From positions 620,001 through 684,000 of the forward strand of contig NW_022985549.1 in the NCBI RefSeq assembly GCF_010093815.1: 64,000 bases of DNA. Reading direction: 5' to 3'. This DNA comes from Pseudovirgaria hyperparasitica. Lineage: Eukaryota > Ascomycota > Dothideomycetes > Acrospermales > Acrospermaceae. The notes under the pieces are model-generated. The model did not search any database. It saw only the letters and a program-made list of their open reading frames with translations, and was not told the origin of the DNA. Of this stretch, positions 21,453 through 30,931 are shown one piece after another. How positions within the stretch are numbered: the first letter of the stretch is position 1; the number at the start of each line of letters is the position of its first letter. The position numbers and the translations under genes are program-made.

Positions 21453-22448
21453 ATGCTCGAATCCCTCCCTCCCCGCAAAACATACACCATCCCCTCAACC
21501 TCCCACACCTACTCCTACATCTCCATCCCCGCAACAACAAAACCCCACACCCTCCTCTTTCTCCACGGCTTCCCCTCCCACGCCCCCGACTTCATTCACC
21601 AAATAACACATTTCTCCAATAGTGGCTATGGCGTCCTGGTCCCCGACCTCCTCGGCTACGGCCACACCTCCGCGCCCACAGACGTCGCCGCATACACCCT
21701 CAAGAACATGTCCGCAGAGCTCGCCCAGCTCATCAGACATGCCACTCCGACAGAACGCAGAGTTGTAGGCGTCGGTCATGATTTCGGGGCTACGCTGCTC
21801 AGTCGCGCGGTTGCGTATCATCCGGAGCTCTTCTCCGCACTTGTCTTCTTATCCGTCGGCCCACCGAAACTAGGCACGCCGTTCGATGTACATGCTATCA
21901 ATCGTGCGACGAGGGAGGCGACCGGGTGTGAGATGTTGGGGTATATACCCTGGCTCGGCGACATTAGCACCCCTGCTGCACAGCACGCGTGTGAGACGCA
22001 TGCGGAGAGTGTGATGAGCGTGCTCTTCGCTGCGCACGAGGAGGAAGTATGGGCGGCGCATTTCCGGCCCTTGGGTGCGCTTCGGGAGTTTGTGGAGCGA
22101 GGGGGCAAAGTGGATGAAGTTGCGGGGTGGTATACGTCGGAGTTGCAGCGGGCGCATTTGGATGTGTTTGGGCGGGAGGGGAGGGGGTATGTTGGGGTGA
22201 CCAGGTGGTATGGGATGTGGATGGGGGAGATGTATTTGGCGGATGAGGAAGGGATGGAAGGGGTGAGGGTGGAGGTGCCGGGGTTGTTTATTGGGGATGA
22301 TGGGGTGGGAGGGGAGATGCAGAGGGGGTTTTTGGCGGAGTGGGTGGTGGATTTGAGGACGAAGTTGGTGAGGACGGGACATTGGGTGCATTTGGAGAGG
22401 GCTGGGGTTGTCAATGCGGAGATTGAGGCGTTGCTGGAGGACTTGTAG
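21453..22448 (+). CDS. Alpha/beta hydrolase, soluble epoxide hydrolase type
   Basis: Predicted to open epoxides, or similar electrophiles, with water. Single exon of 331 residues. The start at 21453 is preferred over an in-frame ATG at 21354 because the domain begins at once and a TATA box sits suitably. Oxyanion-hole motif HGFP is at 38-41. The nucleophile elbow is GHDFG, with Asp at 110, the residue that distinguishes epoxide and dehalogenase hydrolases from Ser esterases. A cap region rich in Trp/Tyr (RWYGMW) could supply the activating tyrosine. The catalytic His is in GHWVHLER near the C-terminus. GC content rises strongly towards the 3' end with G-rich codons. No neighbouring pathway genes point to the substrate. 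Confidence 0.88.
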   Translation: MLESLPPRKTYTIPSTSHTYSYISIPATTKPHTLLFLHGFPSHAPDFIHQITHFSNSGYGVLVPDLLGYGHTSAPTDVAAYTLKNMSAELAQLIRHATPTERRVVGVGHDFGATLLSRAVAYHPELFSALVFLSVGPPKLGTPFDVHAINRATREATGCEMLGYIPWLGDISTPAAQHACETHAESVMSVLFAAHEEEVWAAHFRPLGALREFVERGGKVDEVAGWYTSELQRAHLDVFGREGRGYVGVTRWYGMWMGEMYLADEEGMEGVRVEVPGLFIGDDGVGGEMQRGFLAEWVVDLRTKLVRTGHWVHLERAGVVNAEIEALLEDL

Positions 22449-22948
22449 GAGGAGTTGTTGTTGTATTATCATAGAGGATGCTTTCTTCGTCTTGGGTTGT
22501 GCAGACATCTGACTATGGCTACAGGATATCTCCAGTACCGCCTATCACTGCAGCATCACCTTTTAAGTATGCTAATGTCATTTATATATCACCAAGCTTG
22601 TTGGGGGGACCGACACGTTCCCGTTTCTTATGTTGAAATCCACAAGATGGTGGTGGATTGTATGGTAACACTGACGGCTCTTGAAATGAAGTGTCGAGGC
22701 CTCATCCTACCAGAAGACCCCATACACCATATAAGCAAGCTAAGCAATATTTGAAGGCCATCCAAGATACCTGTTTTTATCTCCAAGGCAGGAAACTTCA
22801 GAAGCCCGAGTAGCTTTGAGTAATTCAAGAGAGCTGTCAACACATTATCAATGTGCATTTCGCGTATACCGTGACATTTGGGATCTGCCAAGCATTAAGT
22901 AACCAATACATCGACCCACGTGTTTTGGTACATACATATTACAACGCT
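22449..22948. other. Convergent intergenic region
   Basis: About 500 bases between the 3' ends of the hydrolase and GGPP synthase genes. Short frames only; I see nothing in it. Confidence 0.5.
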
Positions 22949-24155
22949 TTACACCTTCACAACAGGCTCCTGCAGCTTCTCTACCATCTTATCACAGATA
23001 TGCCTGATACCTTCCGCTCCCTCCTTTCCTTCCGAGCCTAGCTGTGACTCAAGCTGCTCCACAAATGTATGAGCTTTGTTGTTTAGTTCCATGATACATT
23101 TCTTGCTGTACTCGAAGCTTCCCATACTGTCCATGTACGCGACTGCGTACTTCTTCACGTCTTCATCCGTTGGCTTCTGCTTCAGAATACTAATCAGCAC
23201 AAGACTCGACGGATCGGCGCGCATGGCATGAATGACTGGGAAAGAGAATTTTCCTTCCGTCAGATCCTCGCAGAAGCCCTTCGCCGACGTGTACGTGGAC
23301 AGATTCAGGTGGTCATCGAGGATCTGGAAAAGCAGCCCGATCGTGTTTACTAGCGGCAGGCATTCGCTGGAGGTCATTAGCAGAGATTTCGATACATATA
23401 TTGATATAGGCTTACATCTTGACACTGCTCTCGGCTTGCATCAGCTTGATAGCCAACCGAAAGAGACCACCAGTCTTGTTGTGCACCATCTCGAGATAGT
23501 CCGCTTCGGTGGGACAGGTCAATGTGTCACGCCAATAGAGGTCCATGCCCTGCCCTCGGTGAAGATTGAGCAGCTCTTCTGTATAGATCAGGAGGGAATC
23601 GGGCGAGTTTAATTTCGACAGCTCTTGTAGCGCTACAAAATATATGTAATTTGCGCTATTGATTGTTTGTGCTGTTCCGAAAATATTATGTGCTACCGGC
23701 ACTCCACGACGAAGCGAAGAGAAGTCTTCCACGTCATCCACCAACAGCGATGCTGTATGTAGCATGCCCACAACTTTTGTTATGATCGACAAGCTATCCG
23801 GCGGCACCTTGAGCCATTTGTTGAAGGCTGCAATCAGCTGCGACCGAATGTCTTTCCCGGGATGACCATACAGATAGTCGTAAGGTGCCAACAGAATCTT
23901 CTCTTTCTCTACATTCCATGGTTGTTTGGTTTGATGTATTAGGTCGTTGCCTAGATCTTTGAGATCCTCTGGCGGAGGCAGCAACGTTGTAGTCTGCCTC
24001 CTTCTCGACGATATCCAATTCTCTTCGGGGAGCGGTCGCAAGATTGGTTTCTCTGCCATGCTGATCGGATGCGCTGGTGCGGTCGCAGCTACCATTCCAT
24101 GCGAGGATTTACGCGGCGGGATCGCATTCGGAGACGTTGGATTCTCATGAGCCAT
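22949..24155 (-). CDS. Geranylgeranyl pyrophosphate synthase
   Basis: Trans-prenyltransferase making C20 GGPP from IPP and an allylic diphosphate, for protein prenylation, carotenoids or diterpenes. Exons 23416-24155 and 22949-23366 with a 49-nt intron give 385 residues. The first aspartate-rich motif DDVED is at 140-144, followed by RRG. The second, DDHLN, is at 264-268 with the family block [14 protein letters not shown] after it. Most fungal copies read DDYLN here, so the His is a local difference; the two Asp and the Asn are kept. The first 65 residues are a variable tail. No terpene cyclase, P450 or indole-diterpene gene flanks it, so a primary-metabolism (al-3/ggs1-like) role is more likely than a cluster copy. 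Confidence 0.93.
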
Positions 24156-24576
24156 CGCGATAGTGATTTAACCGCGGCAGGAGGGTAATGGGGTGGGCGT
24201 CTCCACAATCCCCTCTATGGAAGAGCAAGAGCAAGGTGGAAGGATACCTTATCTTCTAAAGTATTAGTGGCCGATGTTGCTTGACCTATGGTCTGACGTG
24301 CATGTGTCCCCAAACCTGAGACGTGAATTTGTCTCAGGCCACAACACCATAGAAAGCTGACCGGCAGCTGAAGCTGCGTCAGGCAGACATCAGATCTTCA
24401 AGGTCGCATCTCGGAACCTGAGATGTTGTTTTGTTAAGTAGCGCCGAGCCTTATGACGGACAATTGATAGCTGACGCGGATACACCGAGTCTGATAACGA
24501 GGGGCATATTCCGCAACACGTTATGCCGTCGAGAAACCTCTCAGATATGTAGAGTCTGGCTCGAAATCCACTCATT
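24156..24576. other. Intergenic region before tRNA-Ile
   Basis: About 420 bases holding the GGPP synthase promoter. No gene seen. Confidence 0.5.
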
Positions 24577-24663
24577 GGTCGCTTAGCTCAGTTGGTTAGA
24601 GCGTGGTGCTAATAAGCCTTCCCTGATACGCCAAGGTCGCGAGTTCGACCCTCGTAGTGACCA
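24577..24663 (+). tRNA. tRNA-Ile (anticodon AAU), 13-nt intron
   Basis: Full cloverleaf. The acceptor pairs GGTCGCT with AGTGACC (one G-T). The D arm lies within TAGCTCAGTTGGTTAGAGC and also carries the A box. Anticodon AAT is at 24611-24613. The T arm has GTTCGACCC and the B box. The 13-nt intron at 24615-24627 follows position 37, the canonical place. Decoding uses inosine at the first anticodon position. Confidence 0.96.
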
Positions 24664-25055
24664 TTATATTTTCGGCGCTCATGCGCAGTCCTCTCTTTTT
24701 GGGCGTGGAATGGCATCATTTTGTTCATATTCCTTCCCGTAGGAGATTATAAGGGTTGGGATAGATGTCATTGCGTATGCAAGGTCTCGACGGCAATCTG
24801 GGCCACGCACGCTAGTCGGGATCGGATTGGAGCTTTCCCCGCGGTCTGGTCTGCGCGTCTAACAGCTCAGCACATCACCATGGCAACCTACGCCATCACT
24901 CCCAGACCCTGGAAATCTGGGCAGCAATTTGAGAATGTGCGCCTTGCAACAACGGACTTCTGCTATCATCATTGCTTCTCTCATGTTATCAATTTTATCC
25001 TACTTATATTCACCTCACCATCCCTCGCGAAGGGCTCCTAAGCACCGCTGTCGGC
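24664..25055. other. Intergenic region tRNA-Ile to cdc14
   Basis: About 390 bases holding the cdc14 promoter and leader. An in-frame extension upstream of 25056 exists but has no conserved character. Confidence 0.45.
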
Positions 25056-26046
25056 ATGGAGGCACTACTTTCCCTTTCGTTTGATAATATTGCAGCCCAA
25101 GATAGCAGCAAGATCCGAAAAGGCCTACGACAAATCGAGGGACTTCTCGCGCAAATATGCCTTGCTCCAGGAACATCAAACAACCTGTCCCCTACCAAAC
25201 GGAGGACATCTATAGCACCCGCAAGTGACCAGCAGAAGAATTTGAGCACGCTCACTGGCGATCCTGCATTCAGAGAGTTCTTCAGGTTACAAGAAGGTTT
25301 CGAATGGAATGTCGCAACCAGGCTGGTGAGCTGTCTCGAGAGGCTTCTGGGAATGCCAAACAGTAAGTTCTATTGAAGATGATCTCGGATGTTGGCTGAT
25401 GGATTCGTGCAGGCGATGAGAACGACCTCATTATCAAGCAGGCTCTAGACGTCCTCCAGGGGATCCTCCTTCTACACCCACCATCGCGGTCACTGTTCCG
25501 TCGTGAAACCTACATGAACGTATGTGCTTGTTACATCGCTAGACTGCCACAGGACTTTGACAATTGACTATGTCCTAGCTTCTTCTCGACCTACTCGATC
25601 CGTATAATTGCCCTGCCATTCAATGTAGCACACTACTCGTCCTAGTCTCCTCTCTCCTAAGCACACCGGCCAACACGCGCGTCTTCGAGAACATGGACGG
25701 TCTTCTCACGGTGACATCGCTCTTCAAATCACGCAACACCGCACACAATGTCAAGCTCAAGCTCCTAGAGTTCATATACTTTTACCTCATGCCAGAGAAC
25801 CCTTCAATCGCATCTTCCACAGCACCAATCGGAGGACTAAATCGCAGCCCAAGCAAGTTGCTGGGTGCATTCGAAAGACGCACAGTACTGGGTGGAGCAG
25901 AAATTGTGAACGGTGGCGACATTGAGGGAGATACCCGGACTACAGAAGAGAAGCAGAAAACACTAGGAAAATATCTAAGCAATGTGGAGGATCTGGTCAT
26001 GGACCTGAAAGAAGCGGCTCCGTTCGCAGAGATGGTGTCTCATTGA
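25056..26046 (+). CDS. Cdc14-type septation initiation network protein
   Basis: Homologue of fission yeast Cdc14 (not the phosphatase of budding yeast). In S. pombe it binds the Sid1 kinase and is needed for septation. Exons 25056-25362, 25413-25519 and 25579-26046 give 293 residues. The N-terminal signature LSFDNIAAQDSSKIRKGLRQ is followed by IEGLLAQICL. Repeated armadillo-like helical pairs follow, including LKLLEFIYFYLMPE. The C-terminal helix LGKYLSNVEDLVMDL is also typical. Introns of 50 and 59 nt have GTAAGT and GTATGT donors. Confidence 0.92.
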
Positions 26047-27348
26047 ACATTGAGTGGTACCTTCGGCGTTCTTCCTACTCGGCGTCTTTGAGTTCTGCCC
26101 CGGTCACGCATTGAACGAAACCCCTCCCAAGGCCTCCCCATCCACTAGCATATATTTCCAGTTGTCTTTGTTTGTTTATTCTGCATCGGTTCGGTGTCGA
26201 ACATGGATAAGCGTGGCGTTTTGGGTATTTTCATGGCACATGTATAATTTCTCATGTGCGTCTCGGAATCTCTGCATTTGCCTTACTGTCCATGAGTTCA
26301 TTCTCAATTAGATCCCTAGACTACTATCTGTACTATATCAACATCGTTCGACAAAAAGTTTCGACCTCTTAACCTCCGTTTTCTTTGCTTTCTATCATTT
26401 AAGATCATTTCTGTCGTTTATGCATATCATTGTGCAGACTAAGTAAGTCATCGAGGAAGAGATGTAAGTCACCGTGTCGAGTAGGATAATCAGGATCTAC
26501 CACGCATGGATTTGTTCGACTGGATAGAAGGAAGGATTCTGGTGCTGACCTTGTATGTGCGACCTAGAGGCAGATACTTGATACCTGGTGATAACTCAAA
26601 GCCGGAGAGACGCTTATTCTCACCACAGGGTGAGTCCACGACAAAGACTAGGGCCGGTTTGACCATATAATATACAAGAGTCGTACCAGTGACATGGAAT
26701 AGCGCGTAATAGCCCGAAACCCACACGCATATTGTGATTTCAGCATGTTCAAGGATTCCCGCCAAGGGTTAGTTGGCATCCACGTACCCTGTTCTTACCA
26801 AACTTATGAAACTGGTGAAGTAACAGAGCAGGTGCCCGAATCTGATATGCCTTTTCACATTCTTACCATCTGAACTATTTAAATGGTGCCAATGGCCCAC
26901 GCTGCCTTGTTGGACCCCAATCAAGATGTCCAGAGCTAGATGGTGTCCATGTGAGAACGGCGCCTGTCCGGCATTCCAAGCCCCAAACTCGATTAGCTCA
27001 TTTCTATCTTTATCTAGCCCCATGCGCTAGCAAAGATATTTCCACAAGCAGTATAGTGGTACCTTACTAGCGCATGAGCAGTGCGAATCAACTTTCTGTT
27101 GCGGCTGAGGAGCAGACGATAGGACCAACCAGATGGTTACAATTTCAAGGTCGTGGAGTTACACGAACTACTTGCATGCTACCTGCGCCTCCACTCTCCT
27201 ACAGAGTCCGTTCATTATAGACCAAGCGGAGCGCCAAAGCCTCCGAGTCCTTTTCATTTTCACCTTTGCATTTGTCTTTCGTACCTTCGTTCATACACTC
27301 TTGCCACTATCCCTCTCGTAATCGAAATCTCGTTGTGTCTGAATTGCA
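26047..27348. other. Gene-free stretch with an inverted repeat
   Basis: About 1.3 kb without a supportable gene. Two minus-strand frames of 84 and 91 codons (26490-27023) lack family features. A perfect 10-bp inverted repeat lies at 27021-27076. The segment near 27340 is the promoter of the surface glycoprotein. Confidence 0.5.
27021..27076. repeat. 10-bp perfect inverted repeat, 36-nt spacer
   Basis: CATGCGCTAG at 27021-27030 and its reverse complement CTAGCGCATG at 27067-27076. Inside the arms the match extends to about 15 bp with two transition differences (CAAAG against TAAGG). It lies about 270 bases upstream of the ATG at 27349. Confidence 0.65.
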
Positions 27349-28390
27349 ATGGTGTTAACTGCCATACGATTATTTGCGTCTTCCCTTTCTCTAGTTTCTT
27401 TCGCCACTGCGCAACTGGCATATTCACAACCTGATGGCAAGACAAAAGATTTCGACTCAAGCCTTACACTCAAGCAAGGATCTGTCGCCGAAGTAATATG
27501 GAAGTTGAACTGTACAGCCCACCCCTCTATCATAGTACGCCGAGGCCAATTTACTGACCCGCGATCAAGCAACGAACACCGGCATCTCAGGCTATGTCTA
27601 CAGCAGACTGGGCGCGAAACCTAAGACCATCCTAAACGCGCAAAATGAAGTATCGCTATGGGTCACCAGCACGGCAGACGCAGGTAACGAGAAGGGATAC
27701 TGGAAGTGTCTAGCCCGTACGTAACACGGCCTCTCCTTTCCGCCCCATTCTTCGCACTGACACGTCCGAACAGCCCATATCGACACAACAGATGGCGGAA
27801 GCTTCCAATGGACCGTCGACTTGAGTGACGACGACATCAACAACCACAATGGCCAATTCGTGTACCGCCTCAAGCCCGCCGTCGCCGACGTAGACGCCAC
27901 GTTCAACGACAGCGATATCGAAGCCCCCAGTCGAGGCTTCTTCATCCTCAAAGACGACATTCCCGACTCGGCCAGCTCCTTGGTCTCATCCGCATCGTCC
28001 ACCAACTCCGTCGTCGAACAAACATCAACCCCTACCCCGTCCGAAACACCATCACAAGCACCAGATTCCTCGAGCGGTGTATCCGGCGGCGCAATCGCAG
28101 GTATCGTAGTCGGCGTTGTGGCCGTAGGCGCCCTCGTGATAGGAGGTCTGGTATTTTGGCTGCGCAAGAGAAAAGGTGCGAAGCTGGCGCCCCTGAATGA
28201 CGCTACCAAGGGATTCGGAGAGACGGGCTACGAAGCGCAGGGTACGGGAATGGGACATTATCCGGGTTATGCACCGGTGGCGAGTGGTGATCAGTCGTTT
28301 TATGAACCGCAGAGAACGGGGTATTCGGATGTGCCGGTAGAGTTGGCGCCTGGGGCGCAACACAAACATACCACGGCGGAGTTGGCGTAG
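27349..28390 (+). CDS. Secreted single-pass membrane glycoprotein
   Basis: Predicted cell-surface protein. Exons 27349-27511, 27570-27716 and 27774-28390 give 308 residues; the introns (58 and 57 nt) close in frame. Residues 1-21 form a signal peptide ending in ATA. An ectodomain of about 160 residues has alternating hydrophobic strands and N-glycosylation sequons (LNST, FNDS). It might be an Ig-like fold of the Kre9/Knh1 sort, which is weak. A Ser/Thr/Pro-rich stalk follows, then one membrane helix around SGGAIAGIVVGVVAVGALVI, a basic stop-transfer WLRKRK and a cytosolic tail with Tyr and Pro. The topology resembles fungal wall-stress sensors (Wsc/Mid2 style), but no WSC cysteine domain is present, so I assign no function. 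Confidence 0.8.
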
Positions 28391-28783
28391 GGATGTAGTA
28401 GTGAGTTGTTTGATTCGGTTGATTGGTTGAGCATTTTAGCGATAACGAAAGCATAAGGGAATCTTTTGTGCCATTGCATGAGCGGTTTGAGCTAAGTCGT
28501 GGGAAGAACTGTATAGCTCGGAGAGTCGAATGGCAACCGTGTGCATATTCGCCGTAGGTCTCTCCTTAATATCTTATTGAGCCGTTACATTATGGATCGT
28601 GTGATTCTTTACTCAACGCTTGTCTGGACCTCGAGCCTGGGCATATGTTGCTCCTACCGGTCGGCGCAAAAGGGGAATTAGTTCTGTGCCATTCTTCAGA
28701 CCGCAAGTATCAACATTGCACTCAATTGCGGAAAACATATGAATTTTAAGCCAAGCTGCTGCAAGTTTACGATATACAGGAAA
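28391..28783. other. Convergent intergenic region
   Basis: About 390 bases between the 3' ends of the glycoprotein and NmrA-like genes. Nothing recognised. Confidence 0.5.
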
Positions 28784-29710
28784 TCAGTTCTCAGCTAAGT
28801 ACTCGTCAACAAAAGTCTCGAAACTCGTTGGCTCGTAGCCAGAGTACTTTTTGATGTTTTCCCATCCTTCTTCATGGCGCCCATCCGCATAGTACCGATC
28901 GTGGAGCTGACCATTATCTGCCTTGCATAGATACTTTGCAGCTATTTCAGGGAGACCTCTGGCGACCATAGATTTGATGTGATCATCGGTGCTTTGCACC
29001 GTCGTACTGATCTGCTTACCCGAAACTTTCCCGATAGTTGCAATCATGTCTTCGCGGGTAAGAAGCGCAGGGCCATAGAGGTATACAATTTCCTTCTGTC
29101 CTTCTGCAGGCCGATCGACCAAGACCGCACCTCCGACTCGACCGATGTCCTTCGGTACGATACAATCTGCTTTCCTGTCGGATTCCGGGATTTCTGCCTT
29201 CCATACATCCGATGATCGATCCACATCCTGGTGGAAGATGTTGTACGCGAACGCCCCCGGGCGTAACATGGTAGACGCCAAACCAAGATCGTCAATCGTA
29301 GCTTCTATCGAAGCATGCAGATACGGAATGAGCCTTTCGCGACTAACATCATGTGGATCTTCCTCGGGAAAGATGGTGAACGAGGACAGGAAGACGACGT
29401 ATTCGACTCCAGCGGTTTTCATTGTCTCGATGACGGATCTCATGCCGTCGCCCGTTCCGTGTATCTGGTAGAAGAAGGCCGCTTTTGCTCCGGATTGGCG
29501 GATGGCGCTCTCGACAGAGGCTACGTCTCCGAGATCTGCTTTGATGCGCTCGAATTTGCCCTGTTGCTCGTCGAGGCCCGGGATCTTCTTGCTTGGGTCG
29601 CGCATAGCCAGTGTTACTTTCGCGCCTCGCTTGGCAGCTTCTTGGGAAACTGCGCGGCCCACTGCGCCCGTGGGCCCAAAGACAATGACGTTGTCGTATT
29701 TGATTGCCAT
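28784..29710 (-). CDS. NmrA-like NAD(P)-binding reductase
   Basis: Atypical short-chain dehydrogenase of the NmrA/isoflavone-reductase-like class. Single exon of 308 residues from MAIKYDN. The N-terminal nucleotide motif is VFGPTGAVGRAV (GxxGxxG type), followed by a basic AMRDPSK that suits NADP(H) binding. LSSF at the end of the fourth strand and LRPGAFAYN are family features. The active-site Tyr-x-x-x-Lys of classical SDRs is not evident, as in NmrA-type sensors. Either a redox enzyme or a redox-sensing regulator is possible. TATATAAA lies about 115 bases upstream. Two imperfect direct repeats lie further upstream. Confidence 0.87.
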   Translation of the reverse strand: MAIKYDNVIVFGPTGAVGRAVSQEAAKRGAKVTLAMRDPSKKIPGLDEQQGKFERIKADLGDVASVESAIRQSGAKAAFFYQIHGTGDGMRSVIETMKTAGVEYVVFLSSFTIFPEEDPHDVSRERLIPYLHASIEATIDDLGLASTMLRPGAFAYNIFHQDVDRSSDVWKAEIPESDRKADCIVPKDIGRVGGAVLVDRPAEGQKEIVYLYGPALLTREDMIATIGKVSGKQISTTVQSTDDHIKSMVARGLPEIAAKYLCKADNGQLHDRYYADGRHEEGWENIKKYSGYEPTSFETFVDEYLAEN

Positions 29711-29822
29711 GATGGTTAGAGGGGAACGGTGGTGTGATATTGTGATGTTGTGATATTTTGTTGTTATGATTTTACGATGTCGCTGTTTGTGATATACCAA
29801 GACATGATGTTTACACAAGACG

Positions 29823-29830
29823 TTTATATA
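29823..29830 (-). promoter_or_regulatory. TATA box of the NmrA-like gene
   Basis: TATATAAA on the minus strand, 113-120 bases before the start codon. Confidence 0.5.
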
Positions 29831-29852
29831 GTAATTCACTTGAGACCAACGG

Positions 29853-29952
29853 CCCCACTAATCCGGCCCTTTGGATACAACTCTCGTCCGCGCAGCTAAC
29901 ACCGCCCGCCCCACTATCCCGGCTTCGGTCAATCGGACATAATTCTCGTCCG
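29853..29952. repeat. Imperfect direct repeat upstream of the NmrA-like gene
   Basis: Two units, each beginning CCCCACTA and ending TCTCGTCCG, at 29853-29890 and 29909-29952. The spacing within the units differs. They lie 140-245 bases upstream of the start codon and include several CGG triplets, as used by Zn2Cys6 regulators. Confidence 0.5.
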
Positions 29953-30631
29953 GTTCATATAACAATGTAACCTTAGTTTAGCGTTGCGAGCACTAATGAA
30001 ATAACTGTCATCTGCTCTTTATACCGCTCAGGTAGTGCTTACTATATGGACAGTTTGGAGCATTACATTGACTGGAGCTCATCTTAAGTCCGGAATCCTC
30101 GTAGCTTCGAGAGCTACTAAGAGGACTTACACCTACGTCATACGGAAAATACCTTGTCAGGTCTGTTAGTGTAGCTCCTCGCTCCTACTCAGGTGCAAAA
30201 CATCCATCAAGATGTTGAATGGTAGTGGTATAATTATTTTTACGTGGTTCATTCGTTAGAGAGATCTTCTGTGCGGATGTCGGAGTACTATGTATAGCAG
30301 AGAACAGACGGTAAAATATCTACCACAGACGCGGATTCTACTACTGACTAAACGTTAGCAATCTTCTTCTTTTGAATCTTATCAAAACTTGGGCGTTAAC
30401 ATGTTATTGCAAGGAGATTATCAACTTTGGTTCTGCGGCCGACCACATGCAACCTAAAATTCTATCTGCTACATCCTTAGCGAATAAGTAAGTAATAACA
30501 CGTTAGTATTGTTTTAGACTTCATATTTATCATAGATTGAGTCATAGTAGATACAGCTTATCATCTACCAATATTCTTGACGCTTTATAACATCTTATCT
30601 TACTACCTATGATAAATTGTCTAGGCCAGGT

Positions 30632-30639
30632 TGACGTCA
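30632..30639. promoter_or_regulatory. CRE-like palindrome TGACGTCA
   Basis: Perfect CRE palindrome 293 bases upstream of the AIM9-like start codon. Its flanks differ from the two copies near 20-21 kb. Confidence 0.4.
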
Positions 30640-30931
30640 CAAGTACTAATTTAGGAAATCGCGTTTGTAGTAGAGGATAAGTAAGGGCCTAAACATATAA
30701 TAAAACGAAGAGAGATATTTAAAGATGAAAGCATGGTGAAGTAAATATTATAGAATTCGTAGGGAAATGATACTGACCGGTTTAGGCTAGGGTAATATAG
30801 CACCTATTTGAGTAGCACGTAATTTCTTCCTTAAGAGGGTAGCTAGCTTTACTTACCTCCCAACTCTCATTCTATCTCTTTACTTCAATTAATTAGCATA
30901 TTCTCTAATTCCGCTTTGAGCCACAGGCTCT

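Larger units (their letters stand above)
29711..30931. other. AT-rich intergenic island
   Basis: About 1.2 kb between divergent genes. From about 29960 to 30890 the sequence is visibly AT-rich, with many TA steps and short frames broken by stops. This fits decayed repeat DNA or a RIP-affected relic, but I cannot name a family. A CRE-like TGACGTCA is at 30632-30639. Confidence 0.5.

Noticed and set aside
21818-22508. Minus-strand frames opposite the epoxide hydrolase-like gene
   Set aside because: Pro/His/Ser-rich reverse reading of a G-rich coding strand.
22949-24155. GGPP synthase as the start of a diterpene or indole-diterpene cluster
   Set aside because: The neighbours are an epoxide hydrolase-like gene, a tRNA and cdc14. 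No cyclase, P450 or prenyltransferase is present, so a cluster is not supported.
27021-27076. Inverted repeat as a CRISPR or bacterial-type terminator
   Set aside because: Eukaryotic context, a single copy and a long spacer make both readings meaningless here.
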